NCBI RefSeq assembly: GCF_026151205.1
Contig: NC_087072.1
Span: forward strand, 24,135,603 to 24,199,602
Source: Bolinopsis microptera
Taxonomy: Eukaryota; Ctenophora; Tentaculata; Lobata; Bolinopsidae
Length of the DNA stretch: 64,000 nucleotides
Direction of reading: 5' to 3'
Shown: piece by piece, positions 9,012-18,001 of the stretch
Position numbering within the stretch: the first letter of the stretch is position 1
How the letters are laid out: every line of letters starts with the position of its first letter
Notes under the pieces: model-generated
What the model saw: only the letters and a program-made list of their open reading frames with translations
Databases searched by the model: none
What the model was told of the DNA's origin: nothing
Made by a program: the position numbers and the translations under genes

Positions 9012-12000
9012 ATGACCTTCAGAAACGAGGAGGGACAGAAGGAGGACATGATGTTGGGAGCTGAAGCGGAGCTGATCGAGAACCGACCAGCTAACCTGCG
9101 TTTCTGTGTGGGAGTACCTGTCAAGAGTCACGTGACTGTCAAACTGGACGATGGAGACGGCAGGTTGGTTTTGACAGTTTTCATGAATTTATCATGACGT
9201 CATTTTTTGCTACATTTTATGTTTGATTTCTTTATTTTGTGGCTATTATGGCTAACGTCTGAGCCAGTGGCACAACGAGTGCAAATTTCAAAAGGGAAAA
9301 CATTATTAGCGGCATTTCAAGTATATTATGAGTTTAGATTGAAATTGGCTAATCTCCTCTGAATTGAATACAAATAACACACGTTATTGCCGACGTTTCG
9401 CCCCCATGGCTTCTTCAAGGCGGAACAAAAACTTTGTTACATAGTGACCTGGTAAATATCCAAATTAATACATAAAACTCTGAGAAACATTAAAAATAAA
9501 TGGGAAGATTCTAAGCGGTAGAAAATTTTAAAGCAAAAGATAGATGTTAGGCCAAAGAATCTAGAACTGTCCAATATTTGAGAGCTAGACCAACGTACAC
9601 AGAACAGCAACGAAAATAGCTTCCTACTCCCTAACATTTTCGGGGAAACTGAAAGGGTGCCACGTACATATATTTTGATGACATTTACATAATAGCCCAT
9701 GTGGTCTTTTGCCACGAGTCTGCTTCAGGTGAGAGCTGAGTGTTTATTTTAGGAAGTAACTGCTTGATATACAGTGATTGCCAGATCATTCGGTCTGCAT
9801 AATCCTTACATACTTTGAGGACTTCAAATTTAAATGGTTCGATAGGAATTTCTTTTATTCCAGGGTGTGACATGAGATAATGTTTCCCCATGGCTGTCTT
9901 GTTATTTTTATTCCTTACAGATTTTAGGTGTTCCCAGCATCTGTTGCGTTTGAACCTGCCTGTTTCACCACAGTACTTTGCATTGCAGATATTGCATGTC
10001 AGTTTGTACGCTATGTTCTTCTGCATACATAGATCATCACAATCATAGCACTTTGAAGCACTCTGTTTGTTACATGGTGTAGGGTGTAGTGCTGATCTAG
10101 TGAGTATTTCTCCCAGTTTCTTGTCCGGATAAAATGATACTTTGGTTTTGTCCAATAGATCATTTTGACGTAGAATCTGATATACTTTCCGTTTGTGGTA
10201 TTCATTAACATATGGGAGGCTTAGGTACTGTGTGATTCTCAGTCGTGTCTGGTTAGGTGGTTTATCTTTGTTTATTTCCCTCGTCAACCTCTCTATAACA
10301 CTGGGTGTAAAATCGTTGGAGAGTAACATGTCTTTGATTTTATTTACACCACGTTGTTTGAATTCGTCTGTAGACCCATTTCTCACTGCTCTTAACAACT
10401 CGTTCCTAGCACTATTCATAATAGTACTTCTCGGATGTCCAGAGTTGTAGTTGAGGAATATGCCCAAACTTGTCGGTTTTATGAAGAGTTCGAATTGTGG
10501 TTTATCTGAGTTCTCTTGCAAGTGGATAGTGAGATCTAAGAAGTCTATTTGTTTAGGGTTAGCTTCATATGTGAACTGAATTTTCGGGTTAAGCGTGTTA
10601 ACATACTTAAAGAGTTGACTGACGTCATTTTCTGTTCCTTCCCCTATAGTGATACAGTCATCAACATACCTGTTCCAGCAATACACAGGCATGAGATTTG
10701 ATGGTCTATCTCCTGGTTCAGCTTCACTGTATGTGAAATCTTGTTCCAGTAATGGTTTCTCTACTGTCAAGTATACGTATATGATTGCAAATGGTGGGGC
10801 TGGTTTTACTCCCATCCCTAGTCCTTCCGTTTGTCTATAGTATTGTTCATCAAATCTAAAATATGCAGACTGAGTCACGGTTTTCAGCATAGTGACAAAG
10901 TCAAGGTGTTCTATCCCAAGCATATCGATTTTATCCCTGTGATGTTTGATAAAGTCTGAGACCACTTTGACTCCATGTTCCAGTGGGATGTTGGTGTATA
11001 GGCTCTTCACATCGGCTGTTATGAGCATGTGATTGGAGTTTATTGAGCATTGTTGCAGTCGCTGTCGGGCCTCAGTGGAGTCTTTGAGGTGAACAGGTAC
11101 ATACTGAAGGGCTTGTTTCAAGATGTGGTTGGTAGCATGTCCAAGTCTCTCTCCTGGTGAGTCAACTTGTGATGTTACTGGTCGTAGTGGGGGTGGATTG
11201 ATTTTCTTGTGTGTCTTGTATGTACCATAAAACTCAGGTAATCTTGGACAATAAGGTTCAACTCCTTCTAGTTTAGGGTATTTCTCTATCAGGTGTTCAC
11301 ATAAAAGTTCGATATCACTTATCATTGCTGGGAGCGGCAATAACGTGTGTTATTTGTATTCAATTCAGAGGAGATTAGCCAATTTCAATCTAAACTCATA
11401 ATGATAGACCCTCTGACAAGGGCAAAGCGTCATATATACGCTACAAACTCAATTTCAAGTATATATCATGATTTGATTTGAAACTTTTACAAAATAGCAA
11501 GTATACAAATGTACAGCAATTCGAACAAACATATAAAATGGGCCGAAATGTATAAATGCTAAAAAGCGTGGGTCAGTGAAACAAGTACAGAGGACAACTT
11601 TCAGAACAAGAGTTTTTTGGCCGCCCAAAGTCTCAATAACATCACCTCCACCTAGTAATAAAATTATGAAATGTGAAAAGTGTGAAACAATCAAATAATA
11701 ATGTATGTATATAATATAATTGTCTCTCAAATACAGATAACGTCCGTTAACTCTTAAAATACCCCTACAAGTACATATTATACTTGGTGGTGTCCGAGAA
11801 ACATGAATTACGTCATCATGGTGTCTTCTTAACCCGGCTACAGACCTTCCCGTTACGGATGTAGTGGTCGAGATGAGTCTGTTCAGCCCTCTTCTTCTTC
11901 AGGTCAGTTACCACGTTCTTCCTTGCTGCACGCTCTTCACTGGATCTATCAGGACAGATCCATACATTTTTGTGTGCATCAGCCATCTTCAGTCTCCCTG

Positions 12001-14843
12001 TTTTCATCAGAATCTGATGAACTGCTGTTGAGCTTGGGACGGTGATCTTGACTGGTCGGATAGCCGTACCTGGCCTCTTCCAGCCGACTCTAGTCGCTTC
12101 AAAATGAGGTTTCTCCCCGATCTCCTCCAATAGTGCGGTTACCAGAGCTGGTAGCTGTTCTTCATCCTCTTCTTTCAGACCAAACACTATCAGATTCTTG
12201 CTCCTGTCCTCCTCTGCAGCCACACTCTTCATTACATTCTTCAGAATTTTACTGTTGCAGACCGCGCCACTTGTGCTGTTCTTTTGTACAGCTGCACTGT
12301 AGCTCTTAATTCCTGTCTCCACCGTTGTTTGTACTGTCTCTTCAACTGAGGTCTTAAACAACTGTAGTTGTTCGTCCTTCTGCACTAGCATCTGGTCCTG
12401 CAACCTGACCATCTTTTCCTTGTCTGCTAGTGCTTCCGTCTTGAGGCACTCAACGATTTCCATCATAGCGCTCATTTGACTACTCTGCCGTCGTACGAGG
12501 TCTGCTGCTTGCATAACCCAGTTTGCCATATACCTTTTATAGATAGACGGAGACATGAGTATTTCCTGGTCCATATTTCCACGAATTTCGAAGTTTTCTA
12601 ATTTCAGTTCTCTTGCCATCGAAGTGAACCATCTTTCAGTACAGCCCTCTACATCTTCCTTTTCTTCGTAGTTGAAATCCTTGATTTTCTTCTGAGATCG
12701 GGTCAAATTCAGATCATCCTCCATGGTGTACTTGTATAATAATGTACAATTACACAAGCAAAGGCTAACTACGCGGTAGCAGCAAACTGATCATAAATTA
12801 TTAAAACCCTTTCTCTCTCAGTTTTGTAGTGTGTGATATGCGAACAAGTCTGGTCCTGAAACCTGCTAACATTCAGTCTCAGTGGGCAGCCATTAACTTC
12901 CTCTCCGGCTCCCTACAAAACGCTCTTGATAACAACTTCTTCCTCTACGGCAAGAGTCACAAATGGTGCTCCTTTTATACCAACCAAAATGACGTGAGTC
13001 ACGCAATAAGACTTTTAATTTTGTCATTGATAATTGCGATCTTTAATTAATTATAGTCACTTCATTTACTTTAATTACTTACTTTAACTACTTTAATTAC
13101 TAAAATCTAATATTTGCAGATTAAGAACTTTTCCTGAAAAGTTTTACTTTTTGTGTAAGGTAAAAGTGTTAGCATACTTCCTCCTTCTGTTTTTAACATG
13201 TTAACAAGAGTACTATCCACTCAGATGGGCAGTGCAAGTAACTGGAACTTGTCCAGTTTTAGGAAAACACCAAGAAAGAGCATCATGGAAATATTTGACA
13301 AGAGGGCTGCGTTTGATAATCAGAAATCCCCGATCGGTGTCACTAAAAACCTCCTCGATGTTGAACCTTCAGCAAGGGTTAGCCCGATAATATTATGTCT
13401 GCAGTCTGTCATCTCATACTTTCAGATAACACGGCTTACTAAATTACATTTTAACGAGATATAATGCATTTTCACGATATCTAACAGGAGCTGCCGATTG
13501 CTTCTCTGGACGAGTTGTCTCGGTTGATTGTTCTGACGATAAGGAGCGTTATGTACAATATAGACCTCGATGAAGCCAGCTGTAAATCCATCAGGTCACT
13601 ACTTCTCAATGTTTGATAACTTCGCAGATTTTTATTCGGCGCGTTATTTGCAAGTTTATTTTAATTTGAAACGTTTATCTGGTAAATTAATCATCACTCC
13701 GTACTTTAAAGAACACAAGTGGAAAAAGATATGGGAATGAGCCTGAATCATTACAAGAATTTTATCGAAGAGAAAATCCTGATGACACTCGGTCAGATGG
13801 ACGAACCGTCTCTAATTAAAGACTACCTTTACCTTGGTAAGTAAAGTGAGCTGATATACTGATGGCACGTGATCAGTTACTGTTAGCTTAGATCAATCGG
13901 GTATTATATCGTCAAACAGAACAGAAGAACAAAGTCTCAAACTCTACCTTAGTACCTTCTGAAAAGGGCCTCATTCTCGTGACCATTTGATCAATTACAA
14001 AATGCTTATGGATTTTACATTTTCTGTAAAATTTATATTCCTCCCAAATAATTATCCATTCCTCATGTCGTTAAACAATGTTTACTCCTCCAGGATCGGA
14101 ATGGAACGCGTGTAACTACGAGGAACTGGTTGAGAACGGCATAACTCACATTCTCAACGTTACCTCAGAGATAGATTCTCCTTTCGAGTCTTCATTCGAC
14201 TATCTTAGGTATTAAAGCCACTATTAAGTACTAAGATATTTACAGTGGGCATTAGTCGTGGGTGTGAGTAAGATACTATCATCACATCATGATAACAATA
14301 ACAAATAATTACAGTATTATACCCTCTCTAAATCCTTCTCCCCGTCAAGGATCGAAGTGTTGGACGTGCCGAAGTCTAATCTTTTGGAACACTGGGAAAA
14401 TACTCATAAGTACATTAAGAATTGCCGGGACTCCAAAGGCAAGGTAAGTCCCCCCAGACGTGATTATTTAAGGCAAAATTAGCCAAGTTGCATAATGATT
14501 CATCACTAACATATTATTTAAGACATTAATATATAAAATCCCAACCATGATGTTTACTCCACTTGCCCTTCAGGTGTTAGTACACTGCCAGATGGGAATC
14601 AGTAGATCAGGGTCCACCACTATGTCCTACTTAATGAGAGAATACGACATGTCGCTCTCAGACGCCTCTTCCTTCGTGAAGCATCGCAGGTCTTGTGTCA
14701 AACCTAATTGGGGTTTTCAAAAACAGTTAGAGCTCTATCAGAAAACCATCACAGAGTATCACAATGATGAACAGACATTGAATCAAATCCTGGATTCTAC
14801 TGATATCAATGAACTTTATGCAGCTGGTGGTGAAGTAGGATAG
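9012..14843 (+). CDS. SSH: Slingshot-type cofilin phosphatase (5' end incomplete)
   Basis: Eight exons join in phase: 9012-9163, 12822-12993, 13225-13377, 13488-13594, 13712-13836, 14094-14208, 14350-14443 and 14574-14843, giving 395 residues from the ATG at 9012. Exons 1-3 match the Slingshot N-terminal region (VKLDDGDGSFVVCD, then LVLKPANIQSQWAA). Exons 4-5 match the conserved B/DEK-C-like region (DELSRLIVLTIRS to EEKILMTLGQMD). Exons 6-8 are the dual-specificity phosphatase domain: YLYLGSEWNACNYEEL, HILNVTSEID, and catalytic VHCQMGISRSGS with Cys311 and Arg317. Family members dephosphorylate and activate ADF/cofilin, promoting actin turnover. The protein ends 85 residues after the catalytic Cys, so the long tail of vertebrate Slingshots is absent. 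The first 40-60 residues of the N-terminal domain are not found; AG at 9021-9022 could be an acceptor, making exon 1 internal. Intron 1 carries two retroelement insertions. Confidence 0.88.
9390..9424 (-). ncRNA. Degenerate hammerhead-ribozyme-like motif at the element end
   Basis: On the minus strand the order is a GCC arm, CTTGAAGA, a GCC...GGC hairpin with an ATGG-containing loop, GAAAC, GTC, then a GGC arm. This is the layout of a type I hammerhead (CUGAUGA, stem II, GAAA, short stem III, cleavage after GUC). Hammerheads are established in Penelope-like element LTRs. The first core box deviates from CUGAUGA by an extra U and one substitution, so activity is doubtful. Confidence 0.4.
9685..11340 (-). 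CDS. Penelope-like reverse transcriptase with GIY-YIG endonuclease
   Basis: An open frame of 551 codons. RT motifs in order: FYGTYKTHK near the N-terminus, SLYTNIP (motif A), EGLGMGVKPAPPFA (motif B), RYVDDCI with the YVDD catalytic pair (motif C) and QIDFLDLTIHL. A linker with a Cys cluster (CYDCDDLC) leads to a GIY-YIG domain: AYKLTCNICNAKYCGETGR, then RCWEHL. RT followed by GIY-YIG is diagnostic of endonuclease-bearing Penelope-like elements. The product would nick the target and copy its RNA. There are no internal stops. The family's usual N-terminal region is missing, so this copy is probably not autonomous as it stands. The first ATG is simply the earliest in frame and may not be a real start. 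Confidence 0.92.
   Translation of the reverse strand: MPLPAMISDIELLCEHLIEKYPKLEGVEPYCPRLPEFYGTYKTHKKINPPPLRPVTSQVDSPGERLGHATNHILKQALQYVPVHLKDSTEARQRLQQCSINSNHMLITADVKSLYTNIPLEHGVKVVSDFIKHHRDKIDMLGIEHLDFVTMLKTVTQSAYFRFDEQYYRQTEGLGMGVKPAPPFAIIYVYLTVEKPLLEQDFTYSEAEPGDRPSNLMPVYCWNRYVDDCITIGEGTENDVSQLFKYVNTLNPKIQFTYEANPKQIDFLDLTIHLQENSDKPQFELFIKPTSLGIFLNYNSGHPRSTIMNSARNELLRAVRNGSTDEFKQRGVNKIKDMLLSNDFTPSVIERLTREINKDKPPNQTRLRITQYLSLPYVNEYHKRKVYQILRQNDLLDKTKVSFYPDKKLGEILTRSALHPTPCNKQSASKCYDCDDLCMQKNIAYKLTCNICNAKYCGETGRFKRNRCWEHLKSVRNKNNKTAMGKHYLMSHPGIKEIPIEPFKFEVLKVCKDYADRMIWQSLYIKQLLPKINTQLSPEADSWQKTTWAIM
11465..11815. other. Intronic spacer between the two retroelement-derived genes
   Basis: This part of Slingshot intron 1 shows no recognisable coding or repeat content. 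A 91-codon minus-strand ORF (11455-11730) has low-complexity hydrophobic sequence and is not called. Confidence 0.35.
11816..12757 (-). CDS. Non-LTR retrotransposon ORF1-like protein (coiled coil plus RNA-binding-like region)
   Basis: An intact 313-codon single-exon ORF inside Slingshot intron 1, ending 64 bp before the exon-2 acceptor. Another methionine at residue 12 (MEDDLNLTRSQKK) is an equally good start. Residues about 85-165 look coiled-coil, with MVRLQDQMLVQKDEQLQLF. The second half contains RSKNLIVFGLKEEDEE and then VWICPDRSSEERAARKN. This pairing (a strand of the type NLIVFGL, then PDRS-ER-ARK) is typical of LINE ORF1-like RNA-chaperone proteins, and the same pair occurs in the gene at 28747-29694. 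No RT or endonuclease ORF adjoins it. It may be a non-autonomous relic kept open or a domesticated gene. The family is likely; the role is unknown. Confidence 0.65.
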   Translation of the reverse strand: MCNCTLLYKYTMEDDLNLTRSQKKIKDFNYEEKEDVEGCTERWFTSMARELKLENFEIRGNMDQEILMSPSIYKRYMANWVMQAADLVRRQSSQMSAMMEIVECLKTEALADKEKMVRLQDQMLVQKDEQLQLFKTSVEETVQTTVETGIKSYSAAVQKNSTSGAVCNSKILKNVMKSVAAEEDRSKNLIVFGLKEEDEEQLPALVTALLEEIGEKPHFEATRVGWKRPGTAIRPVKITVPSSTAVHQILMKTGRLKMADAHKNVWICPDRSSEERAARKNVVTDLKKKRAEQTHLDHYIRNGKVCSRVKKTP

Positions 14844-15431
14844 AATTCAGTCTTTTTAAAAGCTCCTTGTCAGCTTTCAGTCAGATTAGTTTGCGAGTGA
14901 AAATGAGGTACTATAAAAATAAGTAAAGAGCGTGCATCTATCGATAGTCGATGTATATTGTATGAAGAATACTGAAGAGTAAGTGATGGAGATCAAATAA
15001 TTTTGATGGATTCCATGATTATCAAAACTGAGGCAGAATCGAACTTGCAAATTTATGCAGTTTTTAATTAAGATTTTTGAGTTTTTCAATATGTTGATAA
15101 ACGACACGTCCTTATAGTTATAAATATATTTTAATTCGATTCGTTAGATTTGATAGAATCATACAAATATTAAGGGGTTTATAATGATTTAAAGCTTGTA
15201 AAGATAACCTTAAATTTTTTGAAGTTTTTAATTGTAATTGTATTCAGTAAACATTCGGCGATTTCATTCATCGTTGTTTGTGAACTCATGATATCAGTCA
15301 AAATCAGAATTCCTGAAAACCGCTTTGTAATTGTTCAATAAAACAGTTGTAGTTGTACAACAACACAGATTTCACTTGGACCTCATAGACAAACTGAAGC
15401 AGTTGCTTGGCAAGACGAATCTTAGATTTCT
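14844..15431. other. 3' flank of Slingshot, nothing else recognised
   Basis: AT-rich sequence with an AATAAA signal at about 15338, a plausible poly(A) site for Slingshot roughly 0.5 kb after its stop. The 73-codon minus-strand ORF here is not convincing. Confidence 0.4.
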
Positions 15432-15765
15432 CGAGCGTGCTAAATCACTCTACAGTCGATCTTCGAGATTGTTCTAAAAGGGCCCCCGACAGTTGAAACA
15501 TACTTCAATCGATGTATTTTCGGACGCTGATTCCGAATCACCCCCTATGACATAGGGTTAAAATGCTCCCCTGACGAGATATTGGCGAAAAACTGTCTCG
15601 ATCACGTGATATGACCGTATAAGGAAGTTAGTCCAATTTTTCGTTAGGGTTAGGGTTTCAGCATATGCTTTTGTTAAGGATTGGGTTAGGGTTAGGGTTG
15701 GGATCAGATTAGAGCTGTTAGGGTTTAGAAAAGTCGTTCAGGACCAGCTAGAGAACAAGTTTTCC
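15432..15765 (+). repeat. Interspersed element carrying telomere-like repeats, copy 2
   Basis: Same element as 8585-8955, in opposite orientation, so the two copies bracket the Slingshot gene as an inverted pair about 6.5 kb apart. It contains TTAGGGTTAGGGTT and TTAGGGTTAGGGTTGGG internal runs. The copies differ by many substitutions and small indels, so neither is recent. Confidence 0.75.
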
Positions 15766-16239
15766 AGGACGATTCTATGTGCTATGGCTAATTTCAGCCG
15801 AGAACCGGACACGAGGGCGTTGGACACAAGCCACAAGGGCGTCCTATTCCTAAAAGGGTGGACACAAGGGCGAGTCACATGACTCAGTTTAACATGGACA
15901 TGAGGGTGGAACCAAACACCGTCCTAAATTAATGAACTATAAGTAATAAACTTGTAACACTCACTTTGGAGTTTGGTTACCTTGGTGTGCTTTAAGTTCA
16001 CAGAATCCCATATTGCATATCGGGTTATCAGAGTTGCTGACCACCCGGACAGCGAGGTCACTGCTTTAATTCCACTCTAATCCAGTAACGAGTTTCCATT
16101 CTGGTGCAGCTGTATCCTGCCACTGGAGGCTCATCTGGGAATGTTTTCACAAACATCGTAAGCATTTCTTTAAAGTGCAGGGGATTTCGATAGTATATGG
16201 AGGTTTGGTTGGATTAAGTTCCACAATCGAGGTCCGATA
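15766..16239. other. Intergenic, nothing recognised
   Basis: Moderately GC-richer than its surroundings, with repeated GGACA(C/T)(A/G)AGGGCG words at 15807-15910 that look like a degenerate short tandem array. No gene. Confidence 0.35.
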
Positions 16240-16275
16240 ACTGCAAAAAAGATATGCTAACATTTAGAATACATC

Positions 16276-16390
16276 TTGGTTTGGTCCCGTTCAAAATTCA
16301 GCATTTTGGCCGGGACCGTACCGAAGTTCCCAGTCCGATTTTCAGCGGGACCGGGATCCCGGTCGAGCCTTGCTCAAGACCCATGTTTTT
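16276..16390 (+). repeat. GGGACCGGGATCCCGGTCGAGC-type element fragment
   Basis: It contains the nearly palindromic word GGGACCGGGATCCCGGTC followed by GAGC. The same terminal word (ATCCCGGTCGAGC) recurs at 21858-21935. It is probably a terminal piece of a CAG-ended DNA transposon family. No coding capacity. Confidence 0.45.
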
Positions 16391-16439
16391 TGGCTCATGG
16401 CCATACTCACATTGGATTACATGATCGTACAAATAAAGT

Positions 16440-16860
16440 TACCGACTTACCTAGGGGCCCCAGGCTATAATATAATGTTTATAAACATGATATGAATAAA
16501 AATTCGGCGGAATGATGCAGGCTGAGCGCAGCCCAGTAACGGAATGACAGGCTAGCTGAGCGTGAGTGAGCGCCTTCCAATAATTATATTACCACTCGCC
16601 ATGAAAATCCTGCAGCTCAACTTGAACTACATTACCTGAGGACCCCAGGCTATTATGTTCATAAAGATTTGGCGGAATGACAGGCTGAGCGCGGCCCAGT
16701 AAGAACTACAATGATTTTTTTGATTCACGATGTCAATCCTTCGCAGCTCGGTGAGGCACAATAGTGCATTTCGCCGATCTACCGTGGTTGCGAGAAGAAT
16801 TATTTAATGCGCGGCGCGACCCAGTAGTGCATCGCGCTACAATTGGATTTTCACAATTTT
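16440..16860. repeat. Interspersed repeat with GCGCGGCCCAGTA / GCATCGCGCTAC words
   Basis: Words such as GGCGGAATGACAGGCTGAGC, GCGCGGCCCAGTA, GATGTCAATCCTTCGCA and AGTGCATCGCGCTACAA recur at 30080-30515 in rearranged order and both orientations. The unit is repeated internally (16503-16560 and 16660-16700). No ORF; it is likely a MITE-type family inserted several times. Confidence 0.6.
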
Positions 16861-17586
16861 TCTATGTTGTTATGGAACATTTTATTTTTAAGCAACCTTC
16901 GTATAAATAAATAAGGTCCATTGTGCTTGACCAATCTAATGAAACATAAGTACTGACTGCCTTGAAATCTAATCAACCTTCGAGCTTCGATTTTCATTTC
17001 GATTAGTTCGATTCTTAACATGCAGTCGTTTCACTTGTCTAAGTCAAACTCAACGTAATGAAATGTGAATTTGAAGCTAATAATTGGATTAAAAATATTC
17101 CAGGAAATCTTACTGATATGACAAAAGATAATATGATATTGAAAAATTATCACCTCTAGTAACACGGCCAGCCAGTAAGATTTCCTTGGAACCCGGACAG
17201 TCTTTGCACGTTAGAAAAAATATCTCAAACTTTAAATTTAATGCCAATGTTTGGCAATCAGCGCGCGCGGGAACATGATTTGCATGATTTTGATGTACAA
17301 ATTCTATAAGTATCAGCAACCGGCAATACTTATAATTATATTTTTATTAGCCCCGGCGTCCAAAACAGGTGGTGTAATTCTTATTCCTTCATCAAGTTAT
17401 TCTGTTGTAGGTTTACAACCTACCAGGACGCGCGCCGAGTTGGAACAGATATTTTACGAGTATCACCCGTTAAGTTATTCTGTTAAACACAATTTTAAGC
17501 TTCTTTGTTAACAATATATAGCCTCGTGATGCTAAGGAGTTAATATTTCATCTAATGTTAAGGTTCGCTGAGACTTATTGACGGGG
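16861..17586. other. Intergenic with repeat fragments
   Basis: Two repeat fragments are visible. 17143-17200 (GAAAAATTATCACCTCTAG onward) recurs near 21788. 17412-17476 (CCTACCAGGACGCGCGCCGA and TTTACGAGTATCACCCGTTA) recurs at 48428-48506. No gene was recognised. Confidence 0.45.
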
Positions 17587-17594
17587 CACGTTTT

Positions 17595-17993
17595 CAGTGA
17601 TGCACGCCGCCGCCGGACGCCGCCGCGCCGGCACATTTTCACACGCCGCCACACCGATACCTCTCAAGTCGGCGTGGCGTGAAAGGAAATAGAAAGAGTA
17701 TGGAGCCAGTCGGGGTTGATTTTGAACTCTAGGAGATCCAAATTGTCCAACGACAATGTTAAGAATTTGACTTTTCTTAAATATAATTGTAAAAACCACC
17801 AAATATAACTGTAAAAACCACACTTATTACATCATTATTTCATGCACGCACGTACGCCACAATTTTTGTGGGCCTGGAAATTCAAACCTAAATTTTGACA
17901 AAATTATGTTCCACGCCGCCGAACGCCGCCACGCCGGGCCATTTTGGGCACGCCGCCGCCGGTTGGCTAAAAATGAACCGGCGTGCATCACTG
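17595..17993 (+). mobile_element. hAT-type MITE, 399 bp, with 8-bp target duplication
   Basis: Both ends are CAGTGATGCACGCCG / CGGCGTGCATCACTG (imperfect beyond about 14 bp). The 8 bp immediately outside are identical, CACGTTTT at 17587-17594 and 17994-18001. CA-G terminal repeats with an 8-bp duplication are the hAT signature. The interior has further CGCCGCC arrays and no transposase, so it is non-autonomous. Confidence 0.88.
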
Positions 17994-18001
17994 CACGTTT
18001 T

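Larger units (their letters stand above)
9325..11451 (-). mobile_element. Penelope-like retroelement with 68-bp perfect inverted terminal repeats
   Basis: The element sits in Slingshot intron 1, opposite in strand to the host gene. The 68 bp at 9325-9392 are identical, in inverted orientation, to 11335-11402, so the insertion is young. The RT ORF runs from the inner edge of one repeat to beyond the middle of the element and begins at the repeat boundary without the usual N-terminal region, so this is a 5'-truncated copy with the inverted-LTR arrangement known in Penelope-like elements. About 49 bp lie between the right repeat and the target duplication. A degenerate hammerhead-like motif lies next to the left repeat. 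Confidence 0.88.
9314..11464. repeat. 13-bp target-site duplication flanking the Penelope-like element
   Basis: ATTTCAAGTATAT occurs at 9314-9326 and again at 11452-11464, directly outside the element. This is what staggered cleavage at insertion would leave. Confidence 0.75.

Noticed and set aside
14294..14349. Slingshot exon starting at the ATTACAG acceptor near 14312
   Set aside because: That acceptor does not keep the frame. The pyrimidine-rich acceptor ending at 14349 does, and gives FDYLRIEVLDV as the family expects.
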